From: Nocardiopsis sp. NRRL B-16309
Lineage (GTDB): Bacteria; Actinomycetota; Actinomycetes; Streptosporangiales; Streptosporangiaceae
Assembly: GCF_001279585.1 (NCBI RefSeq)
Contig: NZ_LGEC01000067.1
Coordinates: 50,279-114,278, forward strand
Reading direction: 5' to 3'
DNA: 64,000 nt
Every line of letters begins with the position of its first letter. Position 1 is the first letter of the stretch. A program made the translations under genes and the position numbers. This document shows positions 7,887-16,526 of the stretch, piece after piece. A model generated the notes under the pieces. That model had not been told where the DNA came from. It worked only from the letters and a program-made list of their open reading frames with translations, and made no database searches.

Positions 7887-9475
7887 TGACGACCGCACAG
7901 ACCGGAACCGCCACGGACGACAACGCGGCCGAGCCGTCCGCGCCGCCCAGGGGACTGGGAGTCGTCGGCTGGGCGCGCTGGGCGTGGCGGATCCTGACCT
8001 CCATGCGCACGGCGCTGATCCTGCTGTTCCTGCTCGCGGTGGGCGCGATCCCCGGGTCGATCCTGCCCCAGAACGTGGTGAGCGTCGACGAGGTCACCAC
8101 CTACTACCAGGAGCACCCGGAGCTGGCCCCCTGGCTGGACCGGTTCTTCCTCTTCGACGTGTTCTCCTCGCCCTGGTACGCGGCGATCTACCTGCTGCTC
8201 TTCGTCTCGCTGGCGGGCTGCGTCCTGCCGCGCGCGCTGGCCCACGCCCGCGCCGTGCGCGCGCGTCCGGTGCGCACGCCGCGCCACCTGGGCCGGATGC
8301 CCTACGCGGCGCGCTTCAGCACCGACGCCGAGCCCGAGGCCGTCCTGGAGCGGGCGCGCGGCGTCCTCAAGGGCTACCGGATCGAGCGCTACGGCGACTC
8401 CCTGTCCAGCGAGACCGGCTACCTGCGCGAGGCCGGCAACGTCCTGTTCCACCTCGCGCTGCTGGGCCTGCTGCTGGCCCTGGCCGCCGGGGCGTTCTTC
8501 GGCTACCGCGGCAACATGCTGGTGGTGGAGGGCGACGGGTTCGCCAACACGCTCCCGTCCTACGACGCCATCTACCCCGGCCACTGGACCGACACCGACC
8601 GGCTGGAGCCCTTCACGTTCCACCTGGACGACTTCGAGGCGTCGTTCATCGAGGACGGCGACCTGCGCGGCCAGGCGTCCTCCTACGTCGCCGACCTGAC
8701 GTACACGGAGTCCCCGGAGGCGGAGGAGGAGCGGCACCGGCTGGAGGTCAACCACCCGCTGACCGTGGACGGCGTCCAGGTCTACCTGCTGGGCCACGGG
8801 TACGCCCCGGAGTTCGTCGTCCGCGACGCCGAGGGCGACGTCGTCTTCGACCAGGCCGTCCCCTTCCTGTACCGCGAGACGGCGACCTTCACCTCCGACG
8901 GCGTGGTCAAGGTGCCCGACACGGGGGGAGAGCAGCTCGGCTTCGTCGGGGTGTTCCTGCCCACCGCGGAGGAGAACCAGGCGGGTGAGCTGGTCTCGAC
9001 CTACCCGGGCGCGGAGAACCCCGCCGTGACGCTGCAGGGCTACCAGGGCGACCTCGGGATGATCGACCCGCAGTCGGTCTACCAGCTGAACACCGAGGGC
9101 ATGGAGGAGCTCGGGGAGTCGCCCGCGCTGGAGGTCGGCGACACCTGGGAGCTGCCCGACGGGGCCGGATCGATCACCTTCTCCGGCGTCAAGGAGTACG
9201 TCAGCCTCCAGAGCAACCGGGACGGCGCGCGGCTCCCGGCGCTGACCGCGGCGACGCTCGCGGTCGCCGGGCTGCTCATCACCCTCTTCGTGCGCCCCCG
9301 GCGCGTGTGGGTGCGCGCGACCCGCGGTGCGGACGGCCGCACCGGCGTGGAGGTGGCCGGGCTCGGCAAGACGGAGGCGGCCGGCGACAACGCCGAGTTC
9401 CACGAACTGACCACGCGACTGGCCGGGCGGCTTCGGGCCGACACCGGCGGCGCCACCCCTGACGAGAAGGAGTGA
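7886..9475 (+). CDS. resB: ResB, haem-handling subunit of cytochrome c synthase
   Basis: 529 aa. ResB with CcsB/ResC forms the system II synthase that exports haem and attaches it to apocytochrome c. After a 25-residue soluble N-terminus come the family's TM helices: MRTALILLFLLAVGAIPGSILPQ near residue 35-58, then two more pairs. A large extracytoplasmic domain follows (about residues 215-450, including FTFHLDDFEA and NHPLTVDGVQVYLLGHGY), then a C-terminal helix near LTAATLAVAGLLITLFV. ATG 7886 overlaps the ccdA TGA. The ccsB gene begins 4 bp after its stop. Confidence 0.93.
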   Translation: MTTAQTGTATDDNAAEPSAPPRGLGVVGWARWAWRILTSMRTALILLFLLAVGAIPGSILPQNVVSVDEVTTYYQEHPELAPWLDRFFLFDVFSSPWYAAIYLLLFVSLAGCVLPRALAHARAVRARPVRTPRHLGRMPYAARFSTDAEPEAVLERARGVLKGYRIERYGDSLSSETGYLREAGNVLFHLALLGLLLALAAGAFFGYRGNMLVVEGDGFANTLPSYDAIYPGHWTDTDRLEPFTFHLDDFEASFIEDGDLRGQASSYVADLTYTESPEAEEERHRLEVNHPLTVDGVQVYLLGHGYAPEFVVRDAEGDVVFDQAVPFLYRETATFTSDGVVKVPDTGGEQLGFVGVFLPTAEENQAGELVSTYPGAENPAVTLQGYQGDLGMIDPQSVYQLNTEGMEELGESPALEVGDTWELPDGAGSITFSGVKEYVSLQSNRDGARLPALTAATLAVAGLLITLFVRPRRVWVRATRGADGRTGVEVAGLGKTEAAGDNAEFHELTTRLAGRLRADTGGATPDEKE

Positions 9476-9478
9476 CCG

Positions 9479-10486
9479 GTGACGTACACACTCGCCGCAC
9501 CGGTGAACGAGGCGATGGCCTCGGCCAGTGACACGCTCATCATCGCGATGATCGTCGCCTACGCGGCCGCGCTGTTCCTCTTCGCGATCGAGGCCGCCTA
9601 CGGGCGCCGCACCAGCCTGAAGGCGGGCCGGCTGATGCCGGTGGCCGTCGGCGGCCGTGAGGGCGGCGACACGGGGGCCGACGACGCGGGGATCGAGGTG
9701 AACGTCCGCAGTACCGAGGGCGAGGCCAAGGCGCCCCGGAGCATGATGGGCCGGATCGCGCTGGGCGTGACGGTCCTGGGCTTCGCGCTGAGCGTGGCGC
9801 AGATCGTCTCGCGGGGCCTGGCGGCCGGGCGCTGGCCGTGGGGCAACATGTTCGAGTTCATCGTGGCGCTGTGCCTGATCGCCGTCGGCGGCCTGCTGTT
9901 CGCCTCGTTCCGGTACCAGGCGCGCTTCCTCGGCGCCTTCGTGCTCGTTCCCGTCCTGGTCCTGCTGGGCATCGGCGTGCGGTGGCTGTACGTCGACCCG
10001 GGCCCGCTCATCCCCGCCCTGCACTCCTACTGGGTGCCGATCCACGTCACCGCGCTGATCATCGCGGGCGGGGCGTTCATGGTCTCCGGAGTCACGGGGA
10101 TCACCTACCTCGTCTCCCACCGCGCCGAGGCCAGGCGGGCGCTGGGGGAGAAGGTCGCCGGCATCGCGGGCCGCCTGCCCAGCCCGGAACTGCTCGACCG
10201 CATCTCGCACCGGTTCATCCTGTTCGCGTTCCCGCTGTGGACCTTCGGCATCATCGCCGGCGCGATCTGGGCGGACGAGGCATGGGGCCGCTTCTGGGGC
10301 TGGGACCCCAAGGAGGTGTGGTCGTTCATCTCCTGGGTGGTCTACGCCGCCTACCTGCACGCCCGCGCGACCGGCGGGTGGCGGGGGCCCAAGGCCACGT
10401 GGATCAACGTTCTGGGCTTCGCCACCGTCATGTTCAACTTCTTCGCGGTGAACTACGTCTTCAGCGGCCTGCACAGCTACGCCTGA
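9479..10486 (+). CDS. ccsB: CcsB/ResC cytochrome c synthase membrane subunit
   Basis: 335 aa member of the haem-handling protein family. The signature tryptophan-rich WWD-type motif is present as WGRFWGWDPKEVWSFISW near residue 265-280, the haem-binding loop that positions haem for attachment. About eight TM helices are visible. A soluble insert of about 45 residues follows helix 1 (GREGGDTGADDAG region). GTG 9479 is preceded by AGAAGGAGTGACC, a strong ribosome-binding site. This is the last gene of the resA-ccdA-resB-ccsB operon. The convergent lacI-type gene ends 76 bp downstream, with a palindromic GC hairpin between. Confidence 0.94.
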   Translation: MTYTLAAPVNEAMASASDTLIIAMIVAYAAALFLFAIEAAYGRRTSLKAGRLMPVAVGGREGGDTGADDAGIEVNVRSTEGEAKAPRSMMGRIALGVTVLGFALSVAQIVSRGLAAGRWPWGNMFEFIVALCLIAVGGLLFASFRYQARFLGAFVLVPVLVLLGIGVRWLYVDPGPLIPALHSYWVPIHVTALIIAGGAFMVSGVTGITYLVSHRAEARRALGEKVAGIAGRLPSPELLDRISHRFILFAFPLWTFGIIAGAIWADEAWGRFWGWDPKEVWSFISWVVYAAYLHARATGGWRGPKATWINVLGFATVMFNFFAVNYVFSGLHSYA

Positions 10487-10538
10487 CCGGGGCGGGGCCC
10501 GGCCCGGCTGAACCGGGACGGGCCCTGACCTGGGCCGC

Positions 10539-10556
10539 CCTGGGCCCGGGCCCAGG
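10539..10556. terminator. GC palindrome between convergent ccsB and lacI-type gene
   Basis: CCTGGGCCCGGGCCCAGG is a perfect 18-bp palindrome in the 76-bp convergent gap. It would fold into a very stable GC hairpin readable from both sides. There is no U-tract, which is usual for actinomycete terminators. Function inferred from position only. Confidence 0.5.
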
Positions 10557-10562
10557 GGAGGC

Positions 10563-11537
10563 TCACCGCCGGGCGGTGGAGTCCCGCACGACCAGACGGG
10601 TGTCCAGGGACACCGTGCCGGGTGACTCCCCGGTGGTCACGGCCTGGAGCAGGAGGTCGATGGCGCCGCGCCCGGCCGCCGCGACGGGCATGTCCACGGT
10701 CGTCAGGGCCGGGCGGAAGTACCGGGCGGCGTGGGTGTTGTCGACGCCGACCACGCTGAGGTCGGCGGGGACCGTCAGCCCGAGCCGCTCCACCTGCTGG
10801 ATGAGCCCCACCGCGACCATGTCGTTGTAGGCCAGCACCGCGCTCACACCGCTGGAGACCACCTCGTCGGCGGACGCGGCTCCACCCTCCTCCGTGGGCG
10901 GGTTGGGGCCGATCCGGTGCAGCCGCACCCCGTGCTCGCCGGCGCACGCCTCGGCGGCGCGCACCATCTCCTGACTGGTCCACGAGGCGCGCGGGCCGGT
11001 GAGCACGGCGACCTCCCGGTGGCCCAGCCCGGCCAGGTGCTCCACGGCCTGGCGGGCACCCGCGGCGACGTCCATGAGGACGCCCGGCAGGCCGCTGACC
11101 CGCCGGTTGACGAGGACGAACGGGACGTCGCGGCCGAGTTCGGCGATCAGCCTGTTGCTCAGACGGGGCGCGACGAGCAGGGCGCCGTCGACCTGCTTGG
11201 CCATGGACCGGACGAGTTCCTCCTCCACGCGCGCCTGCTCGTCGGTGTCGGCGACGAAGACGTGGTAGTCGCGGGCCCGCGCCTGGGACTGGGCCGCCTT
11301 GATCAGCGGGGGGAAGAACGGGTTGGCGATGTCGGCGACGATGAGCCCGAGGTTGCCGGTGCGCCGGGTGGACAGGGCGCGCGCGGCGCGGTTGGGGCGG
11401 TAGCCGAGTTCGTCGGCCGCTGCCAGCACGCGCGTGCGCGTCTGTGCGTTGACCAGGTGCGCCGCGGAGAAGGTCCGCGAGACGGTGGAGACATGGACGC
11501 CGCTGGCACGGGCGACGTCCCTGATGGTCACGGCCAC
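10563..11537 (-). CDS. LacI-family transcriptional regulator
   Basis: 324 aa. The N-terminal HTH is canonical LacI: VTIRDVARASGVHVSTVSRTFS, hinge region YRPNRAARALSTRRTGNLGLIV. A periplasmic-binding-protein-like sensor domain covers residues 60-320 (ANPFFPPLIKAA, VNRRVSGLPGVLMD, LSVVGVDNTHAARYFRPALTTVDMP). It is divergent from the pectate lyase gene. A perfect LacI-type palindrome lies between them and a second imperfect one about 50 bp upstream of this start, so it most likely represses pectate lyase and itself until a pectin-derived sugar binds. The effector cannot be read from sequence. The start at 11537 follows GGAGGTCGCGGGTGGCC read on the minus strand. Confidence 0.9.
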   Translation of the reverse strand: MAVTIRDVARASGVHVSTVSRTFSAAHLVNAQTRTRVLAAADELGYRPNRAARALSTRRTGNLGLIVADIANPFFPPLIKAAQSQARARDYHVFVADTDEQARVEEELVRSMAKQVDGALLVAPRLSNRLIAELGRDVPFVLVNRRVSGLPGVLMDVAAGARQAVEHLAGLGHREVAVLTGPRASWTSQEMVRAAEACAGEHGVRLHRIGPNPPTEEGGAASADEVVSSGVSAVLAYNDMVAVGLIQQVERLGLTVPADLSVVGVDNTHAARYFRPALTTVDMPVAAAGRGAIDLLLQAVTTGESPGTVSLDTRLVVRDSTARR

Positions 11538-11585
11538 CCGCGACCTCCGTTTCTACAGTCGAGTCTGGTGCTGATCCTACGGCCA

Positions 11586-11601
11586 CAGCAATCGGTTGCT
11601 G
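11586..11601. promoter_or_regulatory. imperfect LacI-type operator upstream of the lacI-type gene
   Basis: CAGCAATCGGTTGCTG is a 16-bp near palindrome (one mismatched pair) with the central CG typical of LacI-family operators. It lies 48 bp upstream of the regulator's start codon. Autoregulation is inferred; the half-sites are similar to but not the same as the 11731 site. Confidence 0.45.
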
Positions 11602-11730
11602 AAAGTCAGCTGTGGTGACCCCCTGTCCGAATTGTCCTTTGACAGGGATGCTAGTGCAGTTTTCCGGGTCTTTCCATGACGATCATATGACGAAGGGGTT
11701 GACGGGGTGCCGGGTTTCGGGGCATCTTCG

Positions 11731-11744
11731 TGCAAACGTTTGCA
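11731..11744. promoter_or_regulatory. perfect LacI-family operator upstream of pectate lyase
   Basis: TGCAAACGTTTGCA is a perfect 14-bp palindrome with central CG, close to the general consensus of actinomycete LacI regulators of sugar genes. It lies 51 bp upstream of the pectate lyase ATG and 193 bp from the divergent lacI-type start. That places it in the core promoter or early leader of the lyase gene. Confidence 0.8.
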
Positions 11745-11795
11745 GTACGGGTGCCATCCGGCCCGGACTGATCCCCCAACCGGAGTGATTCGATC

Positions 11796-13124
11796 ATGCG
11801 AAGACTGGCCCTACCCCTGACCCTGACCATGGCCGTGGCGCTGACCGCGACCGCCGCCACCACCGCGCACGCGGCGCCCGCCGACCGCGACCACCACCCC
11901 CGCGACATCACCCGCCAGGTGCTCGCCGACGGCGACGGCTGGGGCTCGGCCGGCGACGGCACCACCGGCGGCTCCGCGGCGGCGGGTGAGGACGTGGTCC
12001 ACGTGGCCACGTTGGAGGAACTGCGCGCCGCGGTCGGCCCGCGCGACGACGACCGGCCGCGGATCGTGGTCGTCGAGGGCCTGATCGACGGCAACACCGC
12101 CCCCGACGGGTCGGCGATCAGCTGCGCCGACTACGCCGTCGACGGCTACACCCAGGAGGACTACCTCGCCACGTACCACCCCGACGTGTGGGGCTGGGAC
12201 GACCCCGAGGGCCCGCTGGAGGAGGCGCGGGCGGCTTCCCAGGACGTCCAGGCCGAGCAGATCCGGGTCGACGTCGGATCCAACACCACCCTGGTCGGCG
12301 CGGACGACGACTCCGAGCTGACCGGGATCAACCTGCGAGTCAACGACGCCGAGAACGTCATCCTGCGCAACCTGACCTTCTCCGACGCCTACGACTGCTT
12401 CCCCGGCTGGGACCCCAAGGACGGCAACACCGGCAACTGGAACTCCGAGTACGACAACATCGAGATCTCCGGGTCGACCAACGTGTGGGTGGACCACAAC
12501 ACGTTCGACGACGGTGAGAACCCGGGCAGCGAGCTGCCGGAGTACTTCGGCAGCAAGTACGAGATGCACGACGCCCTGCTGGACATCGTGCGGGAGTCGG
12601 ACCTGGTGACCGTGTCCTACAACCACTTCGTGGAGCGGGACAAGGCGATGATCGTGGGCAACAGCGACGGCCGCACGACGGACCGCGGCCACCTGCGGAT
12701 CACGTACCACCACAACCACTTCGACGGCCTCGGCCAGCGGGCGCCGCGCGTGCGCTTCGGCCAGGTCCACGTCTACAACAACCACTACACGCTGGCCGGA
12801 GACCTCTACCAGTACGCCCTCGGGGCGGGCAAGGAGTCCCAGCTGGTCGCGGAGAACAACGTCTTCGACCTGCACGACGGCATCGGCGCCGGTGAGATCG
12901 TCTACAACTGGGGCGGGACGGACCTGGTGGCGCGCGGCAACGCCGTCATGTACGAGGGCCGCGGCCGGATGAGCACGGTCGACCTGGTCGCCGAGCACAA
13001 CGAGCTGTACCCGGACCGGGCCCTGGGCACCGAGCAGACCTGGACGCCGGAGTACGTCCAGCGCGTCCAGCCGGTCTGGGCCGTCCGCGGGCTGCCGCGC
13101 CGGGTGGGCGCCGGCCTCCTGTAG
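11796..13124 (+). CDS. pel: secreted pectate lyase, polysaccharide lyase family 1
   Basis: 442 aa. A signal peptide (MRRLALPLTLTMAVALTATAA, cleavage near TAHA-APAD) directs export. The rest is a PL1 parallel beta-helix: TTLVGADDDSELTG, NVILRNLTFSDAYDCFPGWDP with Ca-binding acidic residues, NVWVDHNTFDDGENPG, YNHFVERDKAMIVGNSD, and the catalytic-face segment THHN-like ITYHHNHFDGLGQRAPRVRFGQVHVYNN, whose Arg residues serve as the base region in PL1. It cleaves polygalacturonate by beta-elimination outside the cell. GGAGTG at 11781-11786 precedes ATG 11796. Expression is probably controlled by the divergent LacI-type regulator. A 17-bp hairpin terminator follows the stop. Confidence 0.94.
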   Translation: MRRLALPLTLTMAVALTATAATTAHAAPADRDHHPRDITRQVLADGDGWGSAGDGTTGGSAAAGEDVVHVATLEELRAAVGPRDDDRPRIVVVEGLIDGNTAPDGSAISCADYAVDGYTQEDYLATYHPDVWGWDDPEGPLEEARAASQDVQAEQIRVDVGSNTTLVGADDDSELTGINLRVNDAENVILRNLTFSDAYDCFPGWDPKDGNTGNWNSEYDNIEISGSTNVWVDHNTFDDGENPGSELPEYFGSKYEMHDALLDIVRESDLVTVSYNHFVERDKAMIVGNSDGRTTDRGHLRITYHHNHFDGLGQRAPRVRFGQVHVYNNHYTLAGDLYQYALGAGKESQLVAENNVFDLHDGIGAGEIVYNWGGTDLVARGNAVMYEGRGRMSTVDLVAEHNELYPDRALGTEQTWTPEYVQRVQPVWAVRGLPRRVGAGLL

Positions 13125-13163
13125 GACGCCGGGCGGGTCCGGGACCCGCCGCCCGGACGGAGA

Positions 13164-13207
13164 ACGACGGTGGGGCCGTGCCCTCGCGGACACGGCCCCA
13201 CCGTCGT
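13164..13207. terminator. bidirectional hairpin terminator after pectate lyase
   Basis: A perfect 17-bp inverted repeat (13164-13180 with 13191-13207, ten-base loop) follows the lyase stop and is followed by TGTTGTTCG. It lies between convergent genes and can serve both. Confidence 0.85.
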
Positions 13208-13221
13208 GTTGTTCGTCGTGG

Positions 13222-13578
13222 TCAGTCGTCCGGGTCGATCCGCCGACGCAGACCGCGCAGGAACTCGGGGTCGTCGTCCGGGCCGAGAGGGTGCGGGCTG
13301 TCGGAGGGCTTGGCGAAGTCCGACGGGTCGAGGTCGTCCGCGGCGCTCGCGGCCTGAGCCGGGGAGGGCGCGTCTCCCGGGGCCACGACGTCCTGACGGG
13401 GCCGCCCGAGGAAGAGCCACAGGATCGAACCGACCGGCATGAAGAGCGCGATCACGACGAGCCACAGGATCTTCGGGAGGTTCCGAGCCTCCTGGGCAGG
13501 GGTGGTCAACGCGTCGAAGAACGCGTACACCCACAGAACGATCGTCACGAGCGTGATCAGGCCACCGAGCCACACCAT
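13222..13578 (-). CDS. small membrane protein with PLDc_N domain
   Basis: 118 aa. The N-terminal 60 residues hold two membrane helices in the arrangement of the phospholipase D nuclease N-terminal (PLDc_N) family: VWLGGLITLVTIVLWVYAFFDALTTP, then LPKILWLVVIALFMPVGSILWLFLGRPRQ. The conserved WxxxGxxxWLFLGRP motif is evident. The C-terminal half is acidic and Pro-rich, ending RGLRRRIDPDD. No catalytic domain is present, so this is a stand-alone membrane protein of unknown role. It is transcribed toward the pectate lyase terminator. Confidence 0.82.
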   Translation of the reverse strand: MVWLGGLITLVTIVLWVYAFFDALTTPAQEARNLPKILWLVVIALFMPVGSILWLFLGRPRQDVVAPGDAPSPAQAASAADDLDPSDFAKPSDSPHPLGPDDDPEFLRGLRRRIDPDD

Positions 13579-13656
13579 GGTTCCAGCCTACTCTGATCTG
13601 TCCACTGCGCACGGCCGGGCGGGACGCCCCGGAGCGGCCGCGCACGGCAGGTGCCC

Positions 13657-13857
13657 TCAGGGGGTGCTTTCGCTCGGTTCTCCGAGCAGGAGGGCCCGGA
13701 CCTCGGACTCCCGGAAGCGGCGGTGGCCACCGGGGGTTCTGATGCTGCTGATCCGCCCGGAGGCGGCCCAGCGTGTCACGGTCTTGGGATCAACCCGGAA
13801 GAGTGAGGCCACTTCCCCGGGGGTCAACAGGCGTTCGGTTGCTCGTTCCACCTTCAC
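13657..13857 (-). CDS. bldC: BldC developmental regulator
   Basis: 66 aa winged-helix protein matching Streptomyces BldC over nearly its whole length: LLTPGEVASLFRVDPKTVTRWAASGRISSIRTPGGHRRFRESEVRALL. BldC binds DNA cooperatively as head-to-tail oligomers and delays entry into sporulation by repressing developmental genes in Streptomyces. The start could be GTG 13857 (VKVERATERLL) or GTG 13851. A GGGGG at 13861-13865 on the minus strand sits at the better distance from 13851. The gene stands alone, with a 378-bp upstream gap shared with a divergent DUF4229 gene. Confidence 0.93.
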   Translation of the reverse strand: MKVERATERLLTPGEVASLFRVDPKTVTRWAASGRISSIRTPGGHRRFRESEVRALLLGEPSESTP

Positions 13858-14235
13858 GTTCCCCCAATCATGCCCGCCTTGGAGTTTGGGGGCGGCGGGC
13901 GTTTGATCCCCTAGTGTGCACGAGTTGGTCCGTTTCCTCCCTAGTTTTCGGAGAAATTGCCGCGATGGGGGGAGGAGTACCGGATATGTGACCGGAACGT
14001 GATGTTCGGGCCCTCCTGTCGGGATTGGAAACATCCCATGACTTGGTGAATCGCGACTTACCGGACCTGGTGGGTGAGTGCCCGGGCACGGCCTTAACCT
14101 GGAGGTAGCCCCTCCGACGCGGCGTCCGCGAGGGATTCGCGACCGCCTGGAACACGCCGGGGCCGGGAGCCTCGTGCGTGGATGCGGCGTGGTGACCAAT
14201 CTAGTCCAGGTAAACGTCTGTTGTGAGGCTTTTCG
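13858..14235. promoter_or_regulatory. divergent promoter region of bldC and the DUF4229 gene
   Basis: This 378-bp gap holds no convincing gene. It includes an AT-richer stretch (13938-13962, GTTTTCGGAGAAATTG) that could be the bldC promoter or a BldC-bound AT element. Near the right end AATCTAGTCCAGGTAAACGT resembles a promoter for the rightward gene. No clear inverted repeat was seen. Confidence 0.5.
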
Positions 14236-14577
14236 ATGCGTAGTTGGCTGACGTACACGGCCGCCCGAGTCGGCTTGTTCGTGGGGGCACTGGGAGTGGT
14301 CTACCTGTTCGGTGCGCGGTCGTGGGTCGCGCTCGTGCTCGCCTGGCTCATCAGCGGGCTCGCCTCCTACGTCCTGCTGTCCAGGCTCCGGGACCAGATG
14401 TCGGCCACCGCCGTGCGGCGGATCGAGAACCGCAGGGCCCCGGGCGTGGCCGAGCGGCTGGAGGGCGGCGCCTCCCGTGAGGACCACCTCCAGGAGGCCC
14501 CGGACGAGGCCCCCGAGGAGGACGGACGCCCGGAGGCGGCCGTCAAGCGGGCGGAGCCGGAGCCCCGGGAGTCCTGA
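14236..14577 (+). CDS. DUF4229 membrane protein
   Basis: 113 aa. Two membrane helices occupy residues 1-55 (YTAARVGLFVGALGVVYLFG and WVALVLAWLISGLASYVLLSRLRDQM), followed by the basic RRIENR segment and a charged Glu/Pro-rich tail. This is the actinobacterial DUF4229 pattern; function unknown. Its last 35 bp overlap the 3' end of the convergent MFS gene, so the two transcripts are antisense there. Confidence 0.8.
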   Translation: MRSWLTYTAARVGLFVGALGVVYLFGARSWVALVLAWLISGLASYVLLSRLRDQMSATAVRRIENRRAPGVAERLEGGASREDHLQEAPDEAPEEDGRPEAAVKRAEPEPRES

Positions 14578-15874
14578 CCGGCGAGGGCCCCGGCGGCGCC
14601 GCCATCGCGGCGGCGGCCGGACCGAGCACCGGCAGCGTCGTCGCCAGCAGGTAGAGCCCCGCGCAGGCGAACAGGACTGGCGAGGTGCCCGCCAGTCCCA
14701 CGGCGAGGCCGATCAGGGGTGCGCCGACGGGCGCCCCGATCCGCGCGAGCGCTCCGACCACGGCAATCCCGCGCCCGGTCATGTCCGCGGGCAGCCGCTC
14801 GAAGAGGACCGCCGACAGGATCGGGTTGATGAGGCCTCCCGCCAGCCCGGAGGCGCACCACACCGCCAGGACCGCCCACAGCGGCACGTCCAGGGCCAGG
14901 ACCAGGATGCGCGGCGGCCCGGAGACGAGGAACGCGGCGAAGAAGGTGAACCGCCGGGGCAACCGGTGACCGATCCATGCCGCCGTCACGGCCCCGAGCA
15001 CCGACGCCCCGCCGAGAACGCCGGCGACCAGCCCGACGGTCTGCGCGCCCCCGCCGCCGTCCTCGGCCCACACGGGCAGCACGACGGTCATCACGGCCAC
15101 GTCCACCAGGTTGGTGACCATGATCATCAGCACGAGCGCGCGCAGGCAGGCGTCGCCCCAGACGGCCCGCCACCCCGCGCACAGCTGGGCGACGTAACCG
15201 GTCGGCGCGATGGGGGCCGGGGTGTCGGAAGCGGGCGAGGCGTCGGTGTCGTGGGCGGTTCCGGGGGCGGTACTGAGGGAGCGCGGGACGAGCAGCGCCA
15301 GGACGACCGATGCCAGGACCATGAGCACGGCGTTGGCGTAGAGCGCGTTGAGGGCGCCGGCCGCGGCCACGACCGCGCCGGCGGCGATCGGACCCACGGT
15401 CTGGGAGAAGCGGTCCACGGTTCCGGTGAGCCCCGCGACGCGCTCGACCCTCGTGCGGGTGGCCGCCGCGACGAAGGGCGTCAGCGACACCTTCGCGGTC
15501 TCGGAGGGGCCGGTCGCCAGCCCGATGACCGTGACGAGCGCCAGCAGCAGCGGGAAGGCCAACAGGCCGGCGGCGTGCAGGAGGGGCACGCACAGCACCG
15601 CCGCGGCGGCGAGCACGTCCAGGCGGACGCTGACGACGCGGTGTCCGATCCGGTCCAGCAGGGGGCCGCTCAGGAGGCGGGCGAGGGTGTAGGCGCCCAT
15701 CTCGCACAGCGTCACCAGGCCCATGTCGGCCGGGCTGCCAGTGGTGGTGAGGACGAACCACGGAACGGCGACCAGCGCCAGCCGGGTGCCCGTGTAGGCG
15801 CAGGCCTGGGCCAGGACGAGACCGGCCAGTGGGCGGCGGCTCGGGGCGGAGGGGTGCCGTCCGCGCCGGTTCAC
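14543..15874 (-). CDS. MFS transporter, probable drug/metabolite exporter
   Basis: 443 aa with about 12 hydrophobic helices and the loop 2-3 MFS motif as LSGPLLDRIGHRVVSVRLD. The general layout is that of MFS exporters of the enterobactin/MFS_3 type (residues near TGPSETAKVSLTPFVAAATR and NPILSAVLFERLPADMTGRG). A hydrophilic central loop of about 35 residues separates the two halves. It starts at GTG 15874, overlapping the ArsR-type regulator's stop by four bases (GTGA), so the two are cotranscribed. The substrate is unknown. The 3' end overlaps the convergent DUF4229 gene by 35 bp. Confidence 0.88.
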   Translation of the reverse strand: MNRRGRHPSAPSRRPLAGLVLAQACAYTGTRLALVAVPWFVLTTTGSPADMGLVTLCEMGAYTLARLLSGPLLDRIGHRVVSVRLDVLAAAAVLCVPLLHAAGLLAFPLLLALVTVIGLATGPSETAKVSLTPFVAAATRTRVERVAGLTGTVDRFSQTVGPIAAGAVVAAAGALNALYANAVLMVLASVVLALLVPRSLSTAPGTAHDTDASPASDTPAPIAPTGYVAQLCAGWRAVWGDACLRALVLMIMVTNLVDVAVMTVVLPVWAEDGGGGAQTVGLVAGVLGGASVLGAVTAAWIGHRLPRRFTFFAAFLVSGPPRILVLALDVPLWAVLAVWCASGLAGGLINPILSAVLFERLPADMTGRGIAVVGALARIGAPVGAPLIGLAVGLAGTSPVLFACAGLYLLATTLPVLGPAAAAMAAPPGPSPVRTPGAPAPPA

Positions 15875-16512
15875 GCCGGGTCCCGCGGCGGTTCGTCGTC
15901 GGGATCCGGGCTGGCGAAGGCCGCGAAGTGCGTGGTGACCACCCGCCCGCCGGGAACGTCCTCCTCCACGTCGCGCGCGTAGCGGTCGAGGACCGCTCGG
16001 ACCTCCTCGCGCAGCGCGGCGAGTTCGTCCAGCGTGAGCCGGGTCCGGCGCTCGGACATGACCTGGGCCTCGCGCCAGCCCTCGGGCTGCGCGCTCCATA
16101 CCTGGACGGCGTCGCCCAGATCCTCGGCCCAGCGCGCGGCCAGGGCCATGCGGACGGCCGTGCTGAGTTCGGGTGCCTCGGTGTCCAACTCCTCCGGGAG
16201 CCGGAAGCCCCGGTGCGGGGCCCGCCACCAGCGCTCCCTGGATGAACCCAGTTCGGACGCCTCCTCGATGAACCCGTACGCCAAAAGTTGACGCAGGTGG
16301 TAGCTGGCCGAGGCGGAGGTGACGCCGAGCCGCTCGGAGACCGCCTTGCCGGTGGCGGGGCCGCGCTTCTGCAGCAGGCTCAGGATGCGCAGCCGCAGCG
16401 GGTGGGCCAGGCCGCGCAGGGAGCGGGCGTCGGGCACGGCGGCGTTCGCGAAGGGATCGGTCGTCCCGTCCGCCCGGGGGTCGGAGCCGGACGGGGGTGT
16501 GGAATCTGTCAT
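15871..16512 (-). CDS. ArsR-type winged-helix regulator of the MFS gene
   Basis: 213 aa. After a disordered 25-residue N-terminus comes a winged HTH (LRGLAHPLRLRILSLLQKRGPATGKAVSERLGVTSASASYHLRQLLAYGFIEE) of the ArsR / HTH_20 type. A C-terminal domain follows (LSTAVRMALAARWAEDLGDAVQVW and a helical LDELAALREEVRAVLDRY segment), of the kind seen in actinomycete regulators beside exporters. No metal-binding CVC motif is present, so a small-molecule or redox-independent ligand is likely. The ATG at 16512 lies 14 bp from a 22-bp perfect inverted repeat that is probably its own operator. Confidence 0.86.
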   Translation of the reverse strand: MTDSTPPSGSDPRADGTTDPFANAAVPDARSLRGLAHPLRLRILSLLQKRGPATGKAVSERLGVTSASASYHLRQLLAYGFIEEASELGSSRERWWRAPHRGFRLPEELDTEAPELSTAVRMALAARWAEDLGDAVQVWSAQPEGWREAQVMSERRTRLTLDELAALREEVRAVLDRYARDVEEDVPGGRVVTTHFAAFASPDPDDEPPRDPA

Positions 16513-16526
16513 GCCCGCCACGGTAG

